Virus record (IMG/VR): IMGVR_UViG_3300003177_000019
Coordinates: 1 to 21,215 of that record
Strand: one strand, 5' to 3'
Origin: a virus
Length of the DNA: 21,215 nt
This document shows, in pieces, positions 7,025 through 14,363 of the stretch. The stretch's first letter is position 1; each line of letters starts with the position of its first letter. The position numbers and the translations under genes are program-made. The notes under the pieces are model-generated. The model ran no database searches and had not been told where the DNA came from. It saw only the letters and a program-made list of their open reading frames with translations.

Positions 7025-7489
7025 TCCATGAGTATGTATGGTGGTAACTCGATCAGTGGTGGTTCAGGTGGAATTTATACTGCGTCTACAGTTGTTGAGA
7101 TTTCGTCAAGAGCCAAAGAGAAAGATGGAACTGAAATCACAGGAAGTATTTTTACAGCTAATGTAAGAAAGGGTCGAATGTCTAAAGAGAATTCTAAATT
7201 GAAATTTTTAGTTACTTATGAAGATGGTATCAACCCATGGTATGGTTTACTTGAAGATGCACTAGAAGCTGGTGTTGTTGAAAAACCAAATGTTGGTTTT
7301 TATTCTAGACCTTGTGTTGAAGATGATAAGAAGTTCAGAGAGAAACAAATCTATACTTCTGATTTTTGGATGCCAATCTTTAAGAACACTGATTTTAAAG
7401 AATATCTGGAAACAAAATATAGTTATATCAATTCATTAGATGAAGATTCTAGTTCATATGATGTAGAAACGATAGAATTTGAAGATTAA
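6920..7489 (+). CDS. uvsX: Split C-intein fused to recombinase UvsX C-terminal half
   Basis: Residues 1-35 are a C-intein (ending ISHN) and residues 36-189 are the UvsX C-half. The C-half begins SMSMYGGNSISGGSGGIY, matching the glycine-rich loop L2 segment of T4 UvsX (TVMGGGTGPMYSADTV). It continues with KGRMSKENSKLKFLVTYEDG and the conserved INPWYGLLEDALEAGVVEKP (T4: IDPYSGLLDMALELGFVVKP). ATG 6920 is chosen over the in-frame ATG at 6875 because AAGGA lies six bases before it, and because 35 residues is the typical C-intein length. The acidic tail (SLDEDSSSYDVETIEFED) is shorter than in T4. After trans-splicing UvsX would be 198 + 154 = 352 residues. T4 UvsX has 391. Confidence 0.92.
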   Translation: MKIKKIMKNSKKMDVYDIETKSHNYILSNGIISHNSMSMYGGNSISGGSGGIYTASTVVEISSRAKEKDGTEITGSIFTANVRKGRMSKENSKLKFLVTYEDGINPWYGLLEDALEAGVVEKPNVGFYSRPCVEDDKKFREKQIYTSDFWMPIFKNTDFKEYLETKYSYINSLDEDSSSYDVETIEFED

Positions 7490-7495
7490 GTTCTT

Positions 7496-7528
7496 CTTAA
7501 GTCAACTTAAGTTATAATATATTAAGGG
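7496..7528 (+). promoter_or_regulatory. Palindrome plus TATAAT-like element upstream of gene 45
   Basis: CTTAAGT (7496-7502) and ACTTAAG (7505-7511) form a 16-base palindrome with a CA centre, followed directly by TTATAATATATTAAGGGAG. TATAAT (7513-7518) looks like a -10 box. However, a start seven bases downstream would fall in the Shine-Dalgarno sequence of gene 45, so an ordinary promoter for that gene is doubtful. The palindrome may be an operator or a transcript-end hairpin for uvsX. Low confidence in the exact role. Confidence 0.35.
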
Positions 7529-7536
7529 AGAAATAT

Positions 7537-8211
7537 ATGAAAAAAGAAACTTTAAATACCTTGAAACGCTTGTCTCATTTGAATAAGGGTATTGTTCTTA
7601 GAAATGAGAAGATTACTGCTTTAACAGATGACAAGTCAGTTTGTGTTATTTATGAACCAGAAACATTAGTTGAGTTTGAACAAGAAACTCCAATTTTTGA
7701 CATTAATGAATTTTTAAATGTTATCGATTTGCTTGGAAAAGATGAAGCAAATATCGATGCGTCTGAAGACATTATTGTAATCAAAAACGGAAGACAAAAG
7801 ACTAAATATCTTAAGTCTCAAATAGATTATGTTAAAGAAGTACCAGAGACATTCGAAAACACTGTATCAAGTATGGATAGAGTTTTCTCGTTTCTTTTAA
7901 CTAAAGATATCTTTGAAACAATCACTAAAATGGGAAGTCTTCTTTCATTATCTGAAGTAAAGATTTCAAATGATGGTGAGAAAGTCTCTATTAAAATTTT
8001 TAGTAAAGAAGATGAAAACAATAGTCATATCATAGAACTTGATGAAACTGCTGAAAATGATTTTTCGGTTACTCTTGATTTATCAAAGCTTGCTCTTATT
8101 GGCCAAGATGATTATGATGTCACTCTACTTTCTAGTGGAATGAATGTTGTAGAGTGTAAATCTAAAAGTGAATCTTCATTAACATACTATCTGGCTCCAT
8201 TGTCAGAATAA
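7537..8211 (+). CDS. 45: Sliding clamp gp45 (DNA polymerase processivity factor)
   Basis: Ring-shaped trimeric clamp that tethers gp43 to DNA. In T4 it also activates late transcription. The length, 224 residues, is close to T4 gp45 (228). The N-terminus (ETLNTLKRLSHLNKGIVLRNE) matches T4 DTTALLKNFATINSGIMLKSG. Further matches are EFLNVIDLLGKDEANI (T4 GFLGILSLVNDDAEI) and the clamp-family ending NVVECKSKSESSLTYYLAPL. The fold is two repeated beta-alpha-beta clamp domains, with sequence divergence typical of gp45 homologues. The gene has a good AAGGGAG ribosome site and sits between uvsX and gene 32, a different order from T4 (45-44-62-regA-43), so the replication cluster is rearranged. Confidence 0.88.
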   Translation: MKKETLNTLKRLSHLNKGIVLRNEKITALTDDKSVCVIYEPETLVEFEQETPIFDINEFLNVIDLLGKDEANIDASEDIIVIKNGRQKTKYLKSQIDYVKEVPETFENTVSSMDRVFSFLLTKDIFETITKMGSLLSLSEVKISNDGEKVSIKIFSKEDENNSHIIELDETAENDFSVTLDLSKLALIGQDDYDVTLLSSGMNVVECKSKSESSLTYYLAPLSE

Positions 8212-8230
8212 GCTCTAAAATTTTAGAGCT
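8211..8230 (+). terminator. Perfect 20-base palindrome after gene 45
   Basis: AGCTCTAAAATTTTAGAGCT begins at the last base of the gene 45 stop codon and is a perfect palindrome that can form a stem with an AATT-type loop. No uridine run follows, so it is at best a weak or bidirectional terminator. It could equally be a stabilising hairpin at the mRNA end or part of the gene 32 leader. Confidence 0.4.
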
Positions 8231-8301
8231 TCGGAATAAATCGGAATATCTCGGGCTTGCCCAACACTAACCAAAATAAAACAACCAAAAGGAAATAAAC
8301 T
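8231..8301 (+). promoter_or_regulatory. Gene 32 leader with 10-base periodic repeat and unstructured A/C-rich tract (candidate autoregulatory operator)
   Basis: TCGG recurs with an exact 10-base period at 8231, 8241 and 8251 (TCGGAATAAA, TCGGAATATC, TCGGGCTTGC). It is followed by a small GC-rich hairpin (GGGCTTGCCC), then a tract rich in A and C with few U or G, then AAAAGGAAATAAACT before the gp32 ATG. In T4, gp32 represses its own translation by nucleating at a 5' pseudoknot and spreading over an unstructured leader to the ribosome site. The layout here (structured 5' part, then unstructured tract over the ribosome site) is similar. The function is inferred. Confidence 0.4.
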
Positions 8302-9198
8302 ATGGCAATAGATTTTAATGCAATACTACAAAAAGCTAAAGAAGCAACAAAACCAAAGTATAAAAAACGAGAAAAAGATGATAGATTCATCACTGTAACT
8401 AAAGATGAAACTGGAAGTGGTTCGATTGTAATTAGATTTTTACCTGATACAAAGGGTGTCCCTCTTATCACAAAATATTCACATTTCGGAACTAATGAAG
8501 TATCTAAAGATGATGTCAGATATTTTGTTGCTGAATGTCCAACTACAAATGACGAAAAATGCCCATACTGTGAAAAATACCTAACTGCTTGGAAATATAA
8601 AGATGAAGAAACTCTTGAACTTCTAAAGGGTGGAAAACGAAAAGAAGAATATATTGCAAATGTATATGTTGTTAAAGATCCAGGGAATCCTGAAAATGTT
8701 GGAAAAGTGATGCTTTTCAAATATGGGTATAAGATTGATCAAATGATTCAAGCTGCAACAACTGGTGATGATGAAGTTGGAATTGATCCAATTAACATAT
8801 ATAATCCATATGAAGGTGCAAACTTCCTGTTAAAACACACCAAACAAGGTAAGTTTTTCAGTTTAGATGGGAGTACATTTTTACAACCAAGTTCTATCGC
8901 CAAAGACGAAGATGAATTTAAAGAAATTTGGTCTAAAACATATGACCTAGAAGAATATAAAAATTCTTTAGAATATGAAAGCTATGAGGCTTTAGAACGC
9001 AAATTATATCACTATGAGACAGGTGTTTGGCCAGATAATGGTTCTGATGAGTCTAAACCAAAAGAAAAATCTGAACCTAAACAATCTGTTGAATCTAAAC
9101 CTAAACCAACAAAAGCTGAACCAACACCACCTGCTTCTGCTAAACAAGAAAGTGTCGTGGATACCGACGACGATGAGGACTTTTTTGCTAATCTATAA
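8302..9198 (+). CDS. 32: Single-stranded DNA-binding protein gp32
   Basis: Coats ssDNA cooperatively at the replication fork and in recombination intermediates, and contacts polymerase and recombination proteins. The length is 298 residues (T4: 301). The basic N-terminal domain (KPKYKKREKDD) precedes the core, which has GSIVIRFLPD (T4 QAVIRFLPS) and the zinc site His61, Cys79, Cys87, Cys90 in SHFG...AECPTTNDEKCPYC, nearly identical in spacing to T4 (64, 77, 87, 90). VVKDPGNPENVGKV matches T4 VVKDPAAPENEGKV, and NPYEGANFLLK matches CPWEGANFVLK. A lysine/proline-rich linker (residues 250-283) leads to the acidic protein-contact tail DTDDDEDFFANL. The start follows AAAAGGAAATAAACT. Identity is very secure. 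Confidence 0.96.
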   Translation: MAIDFNAILQKAKEATKPKYKKREKDDRFITVTKDETGSGSIVIRFLPDTKGVPLITKYSHFGTNEVSKDDVRYFVAECPTTNDEKCPYCEKYLTAWKYKDEETLELLKGGKRKEEYIANVYVVKDPGNPENVGKVMLFKYGYKIDQMIQAATTGDDEVGIDPINIYNPYEGANFLLKHTKQGKFFSLDGSTFLQPSSIAKDEDEFKEIWSKTYDLEEYKNSLEYESYEALERKLYHYETGVWPDNGSDESKPKEKSEPKQSVESKPKPTKAEPTPPASAKQESVVDTDDDEDFFANL

Positions 9199-9227
9199 TA
9201 GGATTTAAATATATTCAAAGGAATTCC

Positions 9228-9455
9228 GTGAAAACTATGAATTTTTCAGATTATATGCATCCTCCAATTATCGATGAGAATAAATTTCCTCATCGATATG
9301 AAATAACCTCTTTAAAAGAAGTCAACAATATATCTCAAAGGTATGGACTTAGATGGAAAAAATATAACAATCTTTGGGTGTCTTATAAAGACAATGAAAT
9401 TATTGCTTCTTATAGAAACTATAATCTTCTATCCACTTCTTTTGAAGTAGAATAA
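9228..9455 (+). CDS. Small protein of unknown function, 75 residues
   Basis: Located between gene 32 and the topoisomerase genes. A GTG start at 9228 is preferred because AAAGGA lies about six bases before it; the ATG at 9237 is poorly spaced. The protein has a tyrosine- and tryptophan-rich second half (YGLRWKKYNNLWVSYKDNEI) suggesting a short beta sheet. It has no membrane segment or zinc motif. In T4 several small replication or transcription accessory genes lie next to gene 32 (for example 59 and 33), but no convincing similarity to any of them is visible, so no function is assigned. Confidence 0.65.
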   Translation: MKTMNFSDYMHPPIIDENKFPHRYEITSLKEVNNISQRYGLRWKKYNNLWVSYKDNEIIASYRNYNLLSTSFEVE

Positions 9456-9537
9456 CCGCAATAGAAACATTTAAGCTTATACAGTCTTTCGAATGAATAT
9501 ATTAAAAATAAATAAAATTATATAATTAAGGTTAAAA

Positions 9538-11370
9538 ATGAGTACAACAGAAAATATAATAGAAGAAACTCAAAGGGAAGCAATTATCAATAGACCATAC
9601 AATCTTGCTGGGTCTATAAAAATTGTAAAGAAAGAAAGATTTAAAATTACTAATAAAAAAATTGAGTATTCTGAAAGTAATATAGTGCCAGCTTTGATGA
9701 AATTGTTTATGGAAGCACTTGATAACCCCATTGATGTGGCAATTAAGGGTGGATGTGATTCAATAGAAATTAAAGTCGATAATAAGTCTATATGGATAAA
9801 AGACAATGGATATGGTGTCAGTACGAATAGTCAAGGTGATGAAAGTATTTTATATAAAGCGTTTTGTAAATATAATACAAGCTCTAACTATCAGGATAAA
9901 AAAGGTCAAGGACAAAAGGGTGTAAATGGAATAGGAATTAAGTTATGTACAACCCTGAGTAAGAAGTTCGAGGTTATTTCAGAGGACACCAATGGCAGAT
10001 TAAAATTGACTGTATCTGAAAACAATCTCAACCATACAATTAAAAAGCTTAAAAAAACAGGAAAGACTGGTGTAGAAGTCTATTTCGAACCGGATTTTAA
10101 TATATTTGATGTCGAAGAGATCAACCAAGAACATATAGATAAAATGTATGAATATACCTTAATGCAGTCTTTGACATATCCTGAAATTAATTTTAAGTTT
10201 AATGGTGCTAAGGTTTCTATGAAACCTAATAGATTTATCAAAATGTTATCTGAAGACGCAATATTAGTTGAAGAAGATGATTATTTTATTGCGATCGCAC
10301 CATCTGAATCTGGAGAATTTAGACAATTGTCATATATTAACGGATTGGAGATTTCAAAGGGTGGATCACATATTGATTATATTATTGACTCTTCTGTGAG
10401 ACATCTGAGAGAGAAGATTGTAAAAAAATATAAAAACATAAAACCTTCTGATATTAAGAATAAATTGAATCTTATAGTTATTGGAAGAAACATGAAACAC
10501 ATAGATTGGGAAGGACAGGTTAAAGATACAATAGCAAGTGAACCAAGTCATATCAAAGAATATTTCAAAGACTTAGACTTCAATTCAATGACAGCTAAAA
10601 TCTTAAGAAATAAGAATATCATCGATCCAATTATTGAACTATATAAGATGAAAGAAGAGATGAAGAAGCGTAAAGAACTTGCTTCATTAAAGTCACCGAA
10701 AAAGAAACGAATAAAATCGGACAAATATCTTCCTGCAACTAAAGTTAAAGAATATTTTCTTATTGTAGAAGGATTATCTGCAATGGGTGGATTATCATCT
10801 GAATTTGGAAGAACCAACTTTTCATATTATGCTGTTCAAGGGAAACCACTGAATGTTATAAATGCTAGTCAATCTAAATTTATGCAGAATAAGGAATTAA
10901 AATCTCTATTTGAAACTATAAATCAGGAACCTCATAGAAAAATTCTTATCGCGACAGACCAAGATTTAGATGGGTTCAACATTAGAAGTTTGTTATTTGG
11001 TTTCTTTTATAAGTATATGCCAGAACTCTTGAAGGAAAACAAGATTGGTGTATTACAAACCCCAATTATTGTTGCTAAAAACCCTAAAGGGAAGATAGTC
11101 GAAACATTCTATTCTCTTAGAGACTATAACATTTATGTAGAAAAACACGGGGACGACAAACTTGAATATAAGTATCTTAAAGGATTAGGTTCTTATGAAG
11201 ATGGTGAACTTCAAGAAATTATAGATAAAGATGGTTTTGACACTATGGTGGAAATACTAGAGTGGAAAGAAGAATACAGTGAAACTATCTTAGATTGGTT
11301 AGATGGTACAAGAACTGACGTTAGAAAGAGTTTCATACTCGAAAACGAATTTGATATAGCTAAGATATAA
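9538..11370 (+). CDS. 39: DNA topoisomerase II large (ATPase and Toprim) subunit, gp39 with gp60 fused
   Basis: GyrB-like subunit of the phage type II topoisomerase, needed for origin use and relief of supercoils. The GHKL ATPase motifs are MEALDNPID (Glu near 59, Asn63), IWIKDNGYGV (residues 86-94) and GQGQKGVNGIGIKL. The Toprim domain has LIVEGLSAMGG (Glu411) and TDQDLDGFNIRSLL (Asp474, Asp476, Asp478). In T4 this protein is split into gp39 and gp60, with gp60 famous for a 50-base translational bypass. Here the two are one continuous frame of 610 residues, as in T2 and T6. The end YLKGLGSYEDGELQEI is typical. A single gene 11 bases upstream of gene 52, presumably one operon. Confidence 0.95.
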   Translation: MSTTENIIEETQREAIINRPYNLAGSIKIVKKERFKITNKKIEYSESNIVPALMKLFMEALDNPIDVAIKGGCDSIEIKVDNKSIWIKDNGYGVSTNSQGDESILYKAFCKYNTSSNYQDKKGQGQKGVNGIGIKLCTTLSKKFEVISEDTNGRLKLTVSENNLNHTIKKLKKTGKTGVEVYFEPDFNIFDVEEINQEHIDKMYEYTLMQSLTYPEINFKFNGAKVSMKPNRFIKMLSEDAILVEEDDYFIAIAPSESGEFRQLSYINGLEISKGGSHIDYIIDSSVRHLREKIVKKYKNIKPSDIKNKLNLIVIGRNMKHIDWEGQVKDTIASEPSHIKEYFKDLDFNSMTAKILRNKNIIDPIIELYKMKEEMKKRKELASLKSPKKKRIKSDKYLPATKVKEYFLIVEGLSAMGGLSSEFGRTNFSYYAVQGKPLNVINASQSKFMQNKELKSLFETINQEPHRKILIATDQDLDGFNIRSLLFGFFYKYMPELLKENKIGVLQTPIIVAKNPKGKIVETFYSLRDYNIYVEKHGDDKLEYKYLKGLGSYEDGELQEIIDKDGFDTMVEILEWKEEYSETILDWLDGTRTDVRKSFILENEFDIAKI

Positions 11371-11381
11371 AGGGAAAAAAG

Positions 11382-12716
11382 ATGAGAAAATTTGATTTTG
11401 AAGAATTTTTTAGTGTTGAAATGCCTTCATATGGAAACTACGCGAACCTGAGATCAATTGCTTCATATGTAGATGGTTTAAAGAATGCAAGTAGAAAAGT
11501 TATCCATACAGTTATAAATAAGAATATCAATAAGAAACAGAGACTTGATATTACTGCTAATGAAGTTGTGTCATATTCAAAATATGTACACGGTAGTATA
11601 GAGAATGTGCTTGTTGGTATGGCTCAAGATTATACTGGTGCAAATAATTTGAATCTTTTGTCACCTGATGGAAAATTTGGTAATAGAAACGTTCCAATTC
11701 CATCTGCTTCTAGATATATTAGTACAAAAAAGATGCCAATTGTAGATTCTCTATTTAACAAAGAAGATTTTGATATTTTAGTTCATCAAACATTTGAAGG
11801 TTTTAAAATAGAACCAAGATATTATGTTCCAATACTTCCAATGTTGTTAATAAATGGAAGCGAGAACCCTTCTGTTGGTTTTGCTCAGAAGATTCTTCCA
11901 AGAGACCCAAAAGCAATGAAAAGACTATTGATAAAAAAGATAAAGAACCCTGAAAAGAAGTTCAAAGTTTCTTTGCCTAGTTGGAATGGATTCAAAGGTA
12001 AAGTTATTGAAGAAGAACCAGGATCATATACAATATATGGTAATTTTCAACGTGATGGTGTTAATGTTATTATTGATGAGCTTCCTATTGGTTATTCTTT
12101 AAAATCTTATATAAAAGTTCTTAATACTCTTGAAGACGATAAGGTTATTAAAACATATGATGACCACTCTGACCCTAAAAAAGATACATTCAAATTTATA
12201 GTCAAGTTCGACAGAGAATTCATGAAGACTCATACAGATGAAGATATATTTAGAATTTTAAAGCTATATAAGAAAGTAACAGAAAACTATACGTGTATTG
12301 GAGAAGACAACAAAATTCATGAACTGAAGAGTGTTGAAGAGGTATTTGAGAACTATTTCAGGGTTAGAATGGAATTCTATAAAACTAGAAAAGAATACAT
12401 TATTCATAAGAAAGAAAATGATATCGAAGTGATTCAATCTAAGTTTGCTTTTATCAAATATATTTTAGAAGGGAAAGTTGTAGTCAATAAAAAGTCAAAA
12501 GATGAAATAATCAAACAAATAGAGAACATGAAATTCATTATAAAGGTTGATGACTCTTATGAGTATCTATTAAGACTTCCAATATATTCATTGACTAAAG
12601 AAAAGATTAACCAACTTTCAGAAGAGTTGAAGAAAAGAAAACTTGAACTCAAAGAGATGAAAGAAACATCTGAACAGGATATGTATCTTGATGATCTAGA
12701 TAAGTTAAAGTTATAA
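11382..12716 (+). CDS. 52: DNA topoisomerase II medium (breakage-reunion) subunit gp52
   Basis: GyrA-like subunit that cleaves and rejoins DNA. The length is 444 residues, as in T4 (442). Motifs: YVDGLKNASRKVIHTVI near residues 29-45, HGSIENVLVGMAQDYTGANN near 70-89, and the catalytic tyrosine region GKFGNRN...SASRYISTKK, where Arg111-Tyr112 is the RY pair of type IIA enzymes. The tower/coiled-coil part (VEEVFENYFRVRMEFYKTRKEY) follows, and the protein ends in a lysine/glutamate-rich helix (ELKKRKLELKEMKETSEQD). There is no C-terminal DNA-wrapping domain of bacterial GyrA, as expected for the phage enzyme. Eleven bases separate it from gene 39, with a GGGAAAAAAG ribosome site. Convergent with the endonuclease VII gene downstream. 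Confidence 0.95.
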   Translation: MRKFDFEEFFSVEMPSYGNYANLRSIASYVDGLKNASRKVIHTVINKNINKKQRLDITANEVVSYSKYVHGSIENVLVGMAQDYTGANNLNLLSPDGKFGNRNVPIPSASRYISTKKMPIVDSLFNKEDFDILVHQTFEGFKIEPRYYVPILPMLLINGSENPSVGFAQKILPRDPKAMKRLLIKKIKNPEKKFKVSLPSWNGFKGKVIEEEPGSYTIYGNFQRDGVNVIIDELPIGYSLKSYIKVLNTLEDDKVIKTYDDHSDPKKDTFKFIVKFDREFMKTHTDEDIFRILKLYKKVTENYTCIGEDNKIHELKSVEEVFENYFRVRMEFYKTRKEYIIHKKENDIEVIQSKFAFIKYILEGKVVVNKKSKDEIIKQIENMKFIIKVDDSYEYLLRLPIYSLTKEKINQLSEELKKRKLELKEMKETSEQDMYLDDLDKLKL

Positions 12717-12753
12717 GATATTCTATATTGAAGAGGTCCAATTTACAGAAAAA

Positions 12754-13266
12754 TCATTTATAGAATTCTGTTTGTATAGAAAATTCAGTAAACAGCTTTT
12801 CCAGTTCTTTTGTTAGTTTACCAGATTTTGGAAAAACTGGAATTTTCTTTCTATATTCTGAGTTCTTAAGTTCTTTAACTAACTTATTATAAGAAGACTT
12901 TTTAAGTTTCTTATCTTTAGGTTTTTCTGTTGGGTGTATATATGGTAAATTGTCTTGGTCTAAATAGTCTGCTAAATTTCTTAACAGTTCTGGTAATGAT
13001 ATGTCTTTCTTATGTAATCCAAGTCTTCTATAAGAATTAGTTATCTTTCCTTCCCATGAGTTACAATTTCTACAAATTACACCTCTACATAGTCCTGCTC
13101 CATTTTCACCTATTTCCTGGTCTTTGAATAGTTTATGTTGATGATCTAATGTTGTATCAGAATATTCTATTTTTTCTTTACATATTGGGCAAATCTCATT
13201 TTGTTCTTTATGTAATTTTTCTCTTAGATTTTTAACTTCAGATGTTTTCAGTTGTTTTAGTTCCAT
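12754..13266 (-). CDS. 49: Endonuclease VII (Holliday junction resolvase) gp49, minus strand
   Basis: Resolves branched DNA before packaging. 170 residues from ATG 13266 (MELKQLKTSE). An upstream in-frame ATG at 13299 would add 11 residues but lacks a ribosome site. The four zinc cysteines are CPIC (26, 29) and CRNC (65, 68). The catalytic region TTLDHQH (Asp41, His42, His44) matches T4 LDHDH, and RGVICRNCNSWEGKI matches T4 RGLLCNLCNAAEGQM, including the metal-binding Asn after the last Cys. The dimerisation helix and PYIHPTEKP (T4 NNIHPNFVG) follow. It is the only minus-strand gene in the window, convergent with gene 52 and divergent from the nucleotidase gene, so it must have its own promoter near 13270-13320 on the minus strand. 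It stops with TGA. Confidence 0.93.
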   Translation of the reverse strand: MELKQLKTSEVKNLREKLHKEQNEICPICKEKIEYSDTTLDHQHKLFKDQEIGENGAGLCRGVICRNCNSWEGKITNSYRRLGLHKKDISLPELLRNLADYLDQDNLPYIHPTEKPKDKKLKKSSYNKLVKELKNSEYRKKIPVFPKSGKLTKELEKLFTEFSIQTEFYK

Positions 13267-13304
13267 ATTTAAGCTCTTTTTAATAATTTTTAGGTACAAT
13301 TAGC

Positions 13305-13321
13305 GTTATAATATATAAAGG
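13305..13321 (+). promoter_or_regulatory. TATAAT-like element between the divergent gene 49 and nucleotidase genes
   Basis: GTTATAATATATAAAGG repeats, with one change, the GTTATAATATATTAAGG found before gene 45 (7511-7527). TATAAT is at 13307-13312. As before gene 45, it lies so close to the ribosome site that a start from it would leave almost no leader. The shared 17-mer suggests a real regulatory or translation-initiation element, but which one cannot be told from sequence. Confidence 0.3.
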
Positions 13322-13328
13322 ATTAAAA

Positions 13329-13907
13329 ATGAGTAATAAATTGAAAGTGTTGGTTGATGTTGATCTAACACTTGTAGACAGCAAGAAACATTGGTTGGAT
13401 TGGTACTTCAATCTAACTGGCCACGATATTTCGAATGAGATTTCTAAGGATTCACATAACATAGAGGAATTAATGCATAACCACTATGACCCTTATGCTT
13501 TTTGGAAAAAACCAAACTTATATGATGATATGATTCCATTTACAAGTTCTGTAGAGGTTTTAACATATTTACATAACAGAGGGTGTGAAATTATCTTTTG
13601 TTCTGCATGTTTTCCTGAACATGAAAATTCAAAGAAAATGTTCTTACAACGCAACTATAAGTTCCCATTCAAGTTTGTTAGTACAAAAGATAAAGGTGCT
13701 GTCAGATGTGATTATGCAATAGATGACTATAAAAAGTATCTTGATGATATACAAGAAGGAAATCCTGATGCAAAGATGTTTCATATAAAAACTGATATAA
13801 ATTCAGAAGGGAAATATGAATATGTTGATTGGTATGACATAAAGAAGATTATTGCTAAAGATCTTGATGTTCTAATTGACACTCAAGTAGAGGAAATAAC
13901 ATGTTAG
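13329..13907 (+). CDS. HAD-superfamily 5'(3')-deoxyribonucleotidase-like phosphatase
   Basis: 192 residues. HAD motif I is DVDLTLVD at residues 10-17, with nucleophile Asp10 and acid/base Asp12. Motif II is in the segment CEIIFCSAC (Ser after the strand), after IPFTSSVEVLTYLHNRG. The lysine and motif III/IV region is STKDKGAVRCDYAIDD. This layout matches the NT5C/deoxyribonucleotidase-like group, which remove phosphate from (deoxy)nucleoside monophosphates, so a role in nucleotide-pool adjustment during infection is likely. Other small-molecule or polynucleotide 3'-phosphatases of the HAD group are possible. The start has an AAGGATT site. The stop overlaps the next gene by seven bases. Confidence 0.75.
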   Translation: MSNKLKVLVDVDLTLVDSKKHWLDWYFNLTGHDISNEISKDSHNIEELMHNHYDPYAFWKKPNLYDDMIPFTSSVEVLTYLHNRGCEIIFCSACFPEHENSKKMFLQRNYKFPFKFVSTKDKGAVRCDYAIDDYKKYLDDIQEGNPDAKMFHIKTDINSEGKYEYVDWYDIKKIIAKDLDVLIDTQVEEITC

Positions 13908-14362
13908 AAAATCCAATATTTATTCAAAACAAAGAGAACGATTATATAGTTAATCTCAATAATGTCACTAATGTTTTTGTCACAAATTGTAATGATGGTG
14001 TTCATGAAAAAAGATTAGTGTTCAATATGAATTATATGGTGAAACTTAATAGAGGATTTCAATCTGATTTTGTGTACTGGGATTTTAAAAATGGTGAAGA
14101 TGCAGATTTAGCTATAAATGAAATATTTTATAAAGTGTCAACGCTAAATTGGGTGAGTCACAAAAACTCTATAATCAACTTAAATGAAGTCAGTTCTATA
14201 AAACTCAAACACAATTGTATCATTTTAAATTTTAAAAGTGGAAAACTAATTCAAGGTGGACAAAAAGTGACAAGTGACTATATGTATTTGAACTTTTCTT
14301 CAGATTTTGAAAGAGATTCTTTCTATAACTTTTTTCTGTCTAAATTTGTAGAAGAGATATAA
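13901..14362 (+). CDS. Unknown protein with an internal tandem duplication, 153 residues
   Basis: Two similar halves are visible. Residues about 14-76 read DYIVNLNNVTNVFV ... YWDFKNGEDADLAINEIF. Residues about 89-145 read NSIINLNEVSSIKL ... YMYLNFSSDFERDSFYNFF. Each half has the pattern hINLNxVxxh, a strand pair, then Y-x-x-F with an acidic stretch and a helix, suggesting two copies of a small all-beta plus helix domain with a PH-like outline. No catalytic residues stand out, and I do not recognise a named family. The gene overlaps the nucleotidase gene (ATGTTAG) with a good GAGGAAATAAC site and is followed at once by the nuclease gene, so it belongs to the same operon. Confidence 0.7.
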   Translation: MLENPIFIQNKENDYIVNLNNVTNVFVTNCNDGVHEKRLVFNMNYMVKLNRGFQSDFVYWDFKNGEDADLAINEIFYKVSTLNWVSHKNSIINLNEVSSIKLKHNCIILNFKSGKLIQGGQKVTSDYMYLNFSSDFERDSFYNFFLSKFVEEI

Positions 14363-14363
14363 T

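Noticed and set aside
8223-8720. Minus-strand ORF of 165 codons opposite gene 32
   Set aside because: It overlaps the secure gp32 frame and its leader, with serine/phenylalanine-rich shadow composition.
9465-9537. MotA-like middle promoter motif (TTTAAGCT) before genes 39, nucleotidase and exonuclease
   Set aside because: Similar short strings occur at 9471, 13268 and 19932, but their distances to any TATAAT differ widely, so chance in AT-rich DNA is likely.
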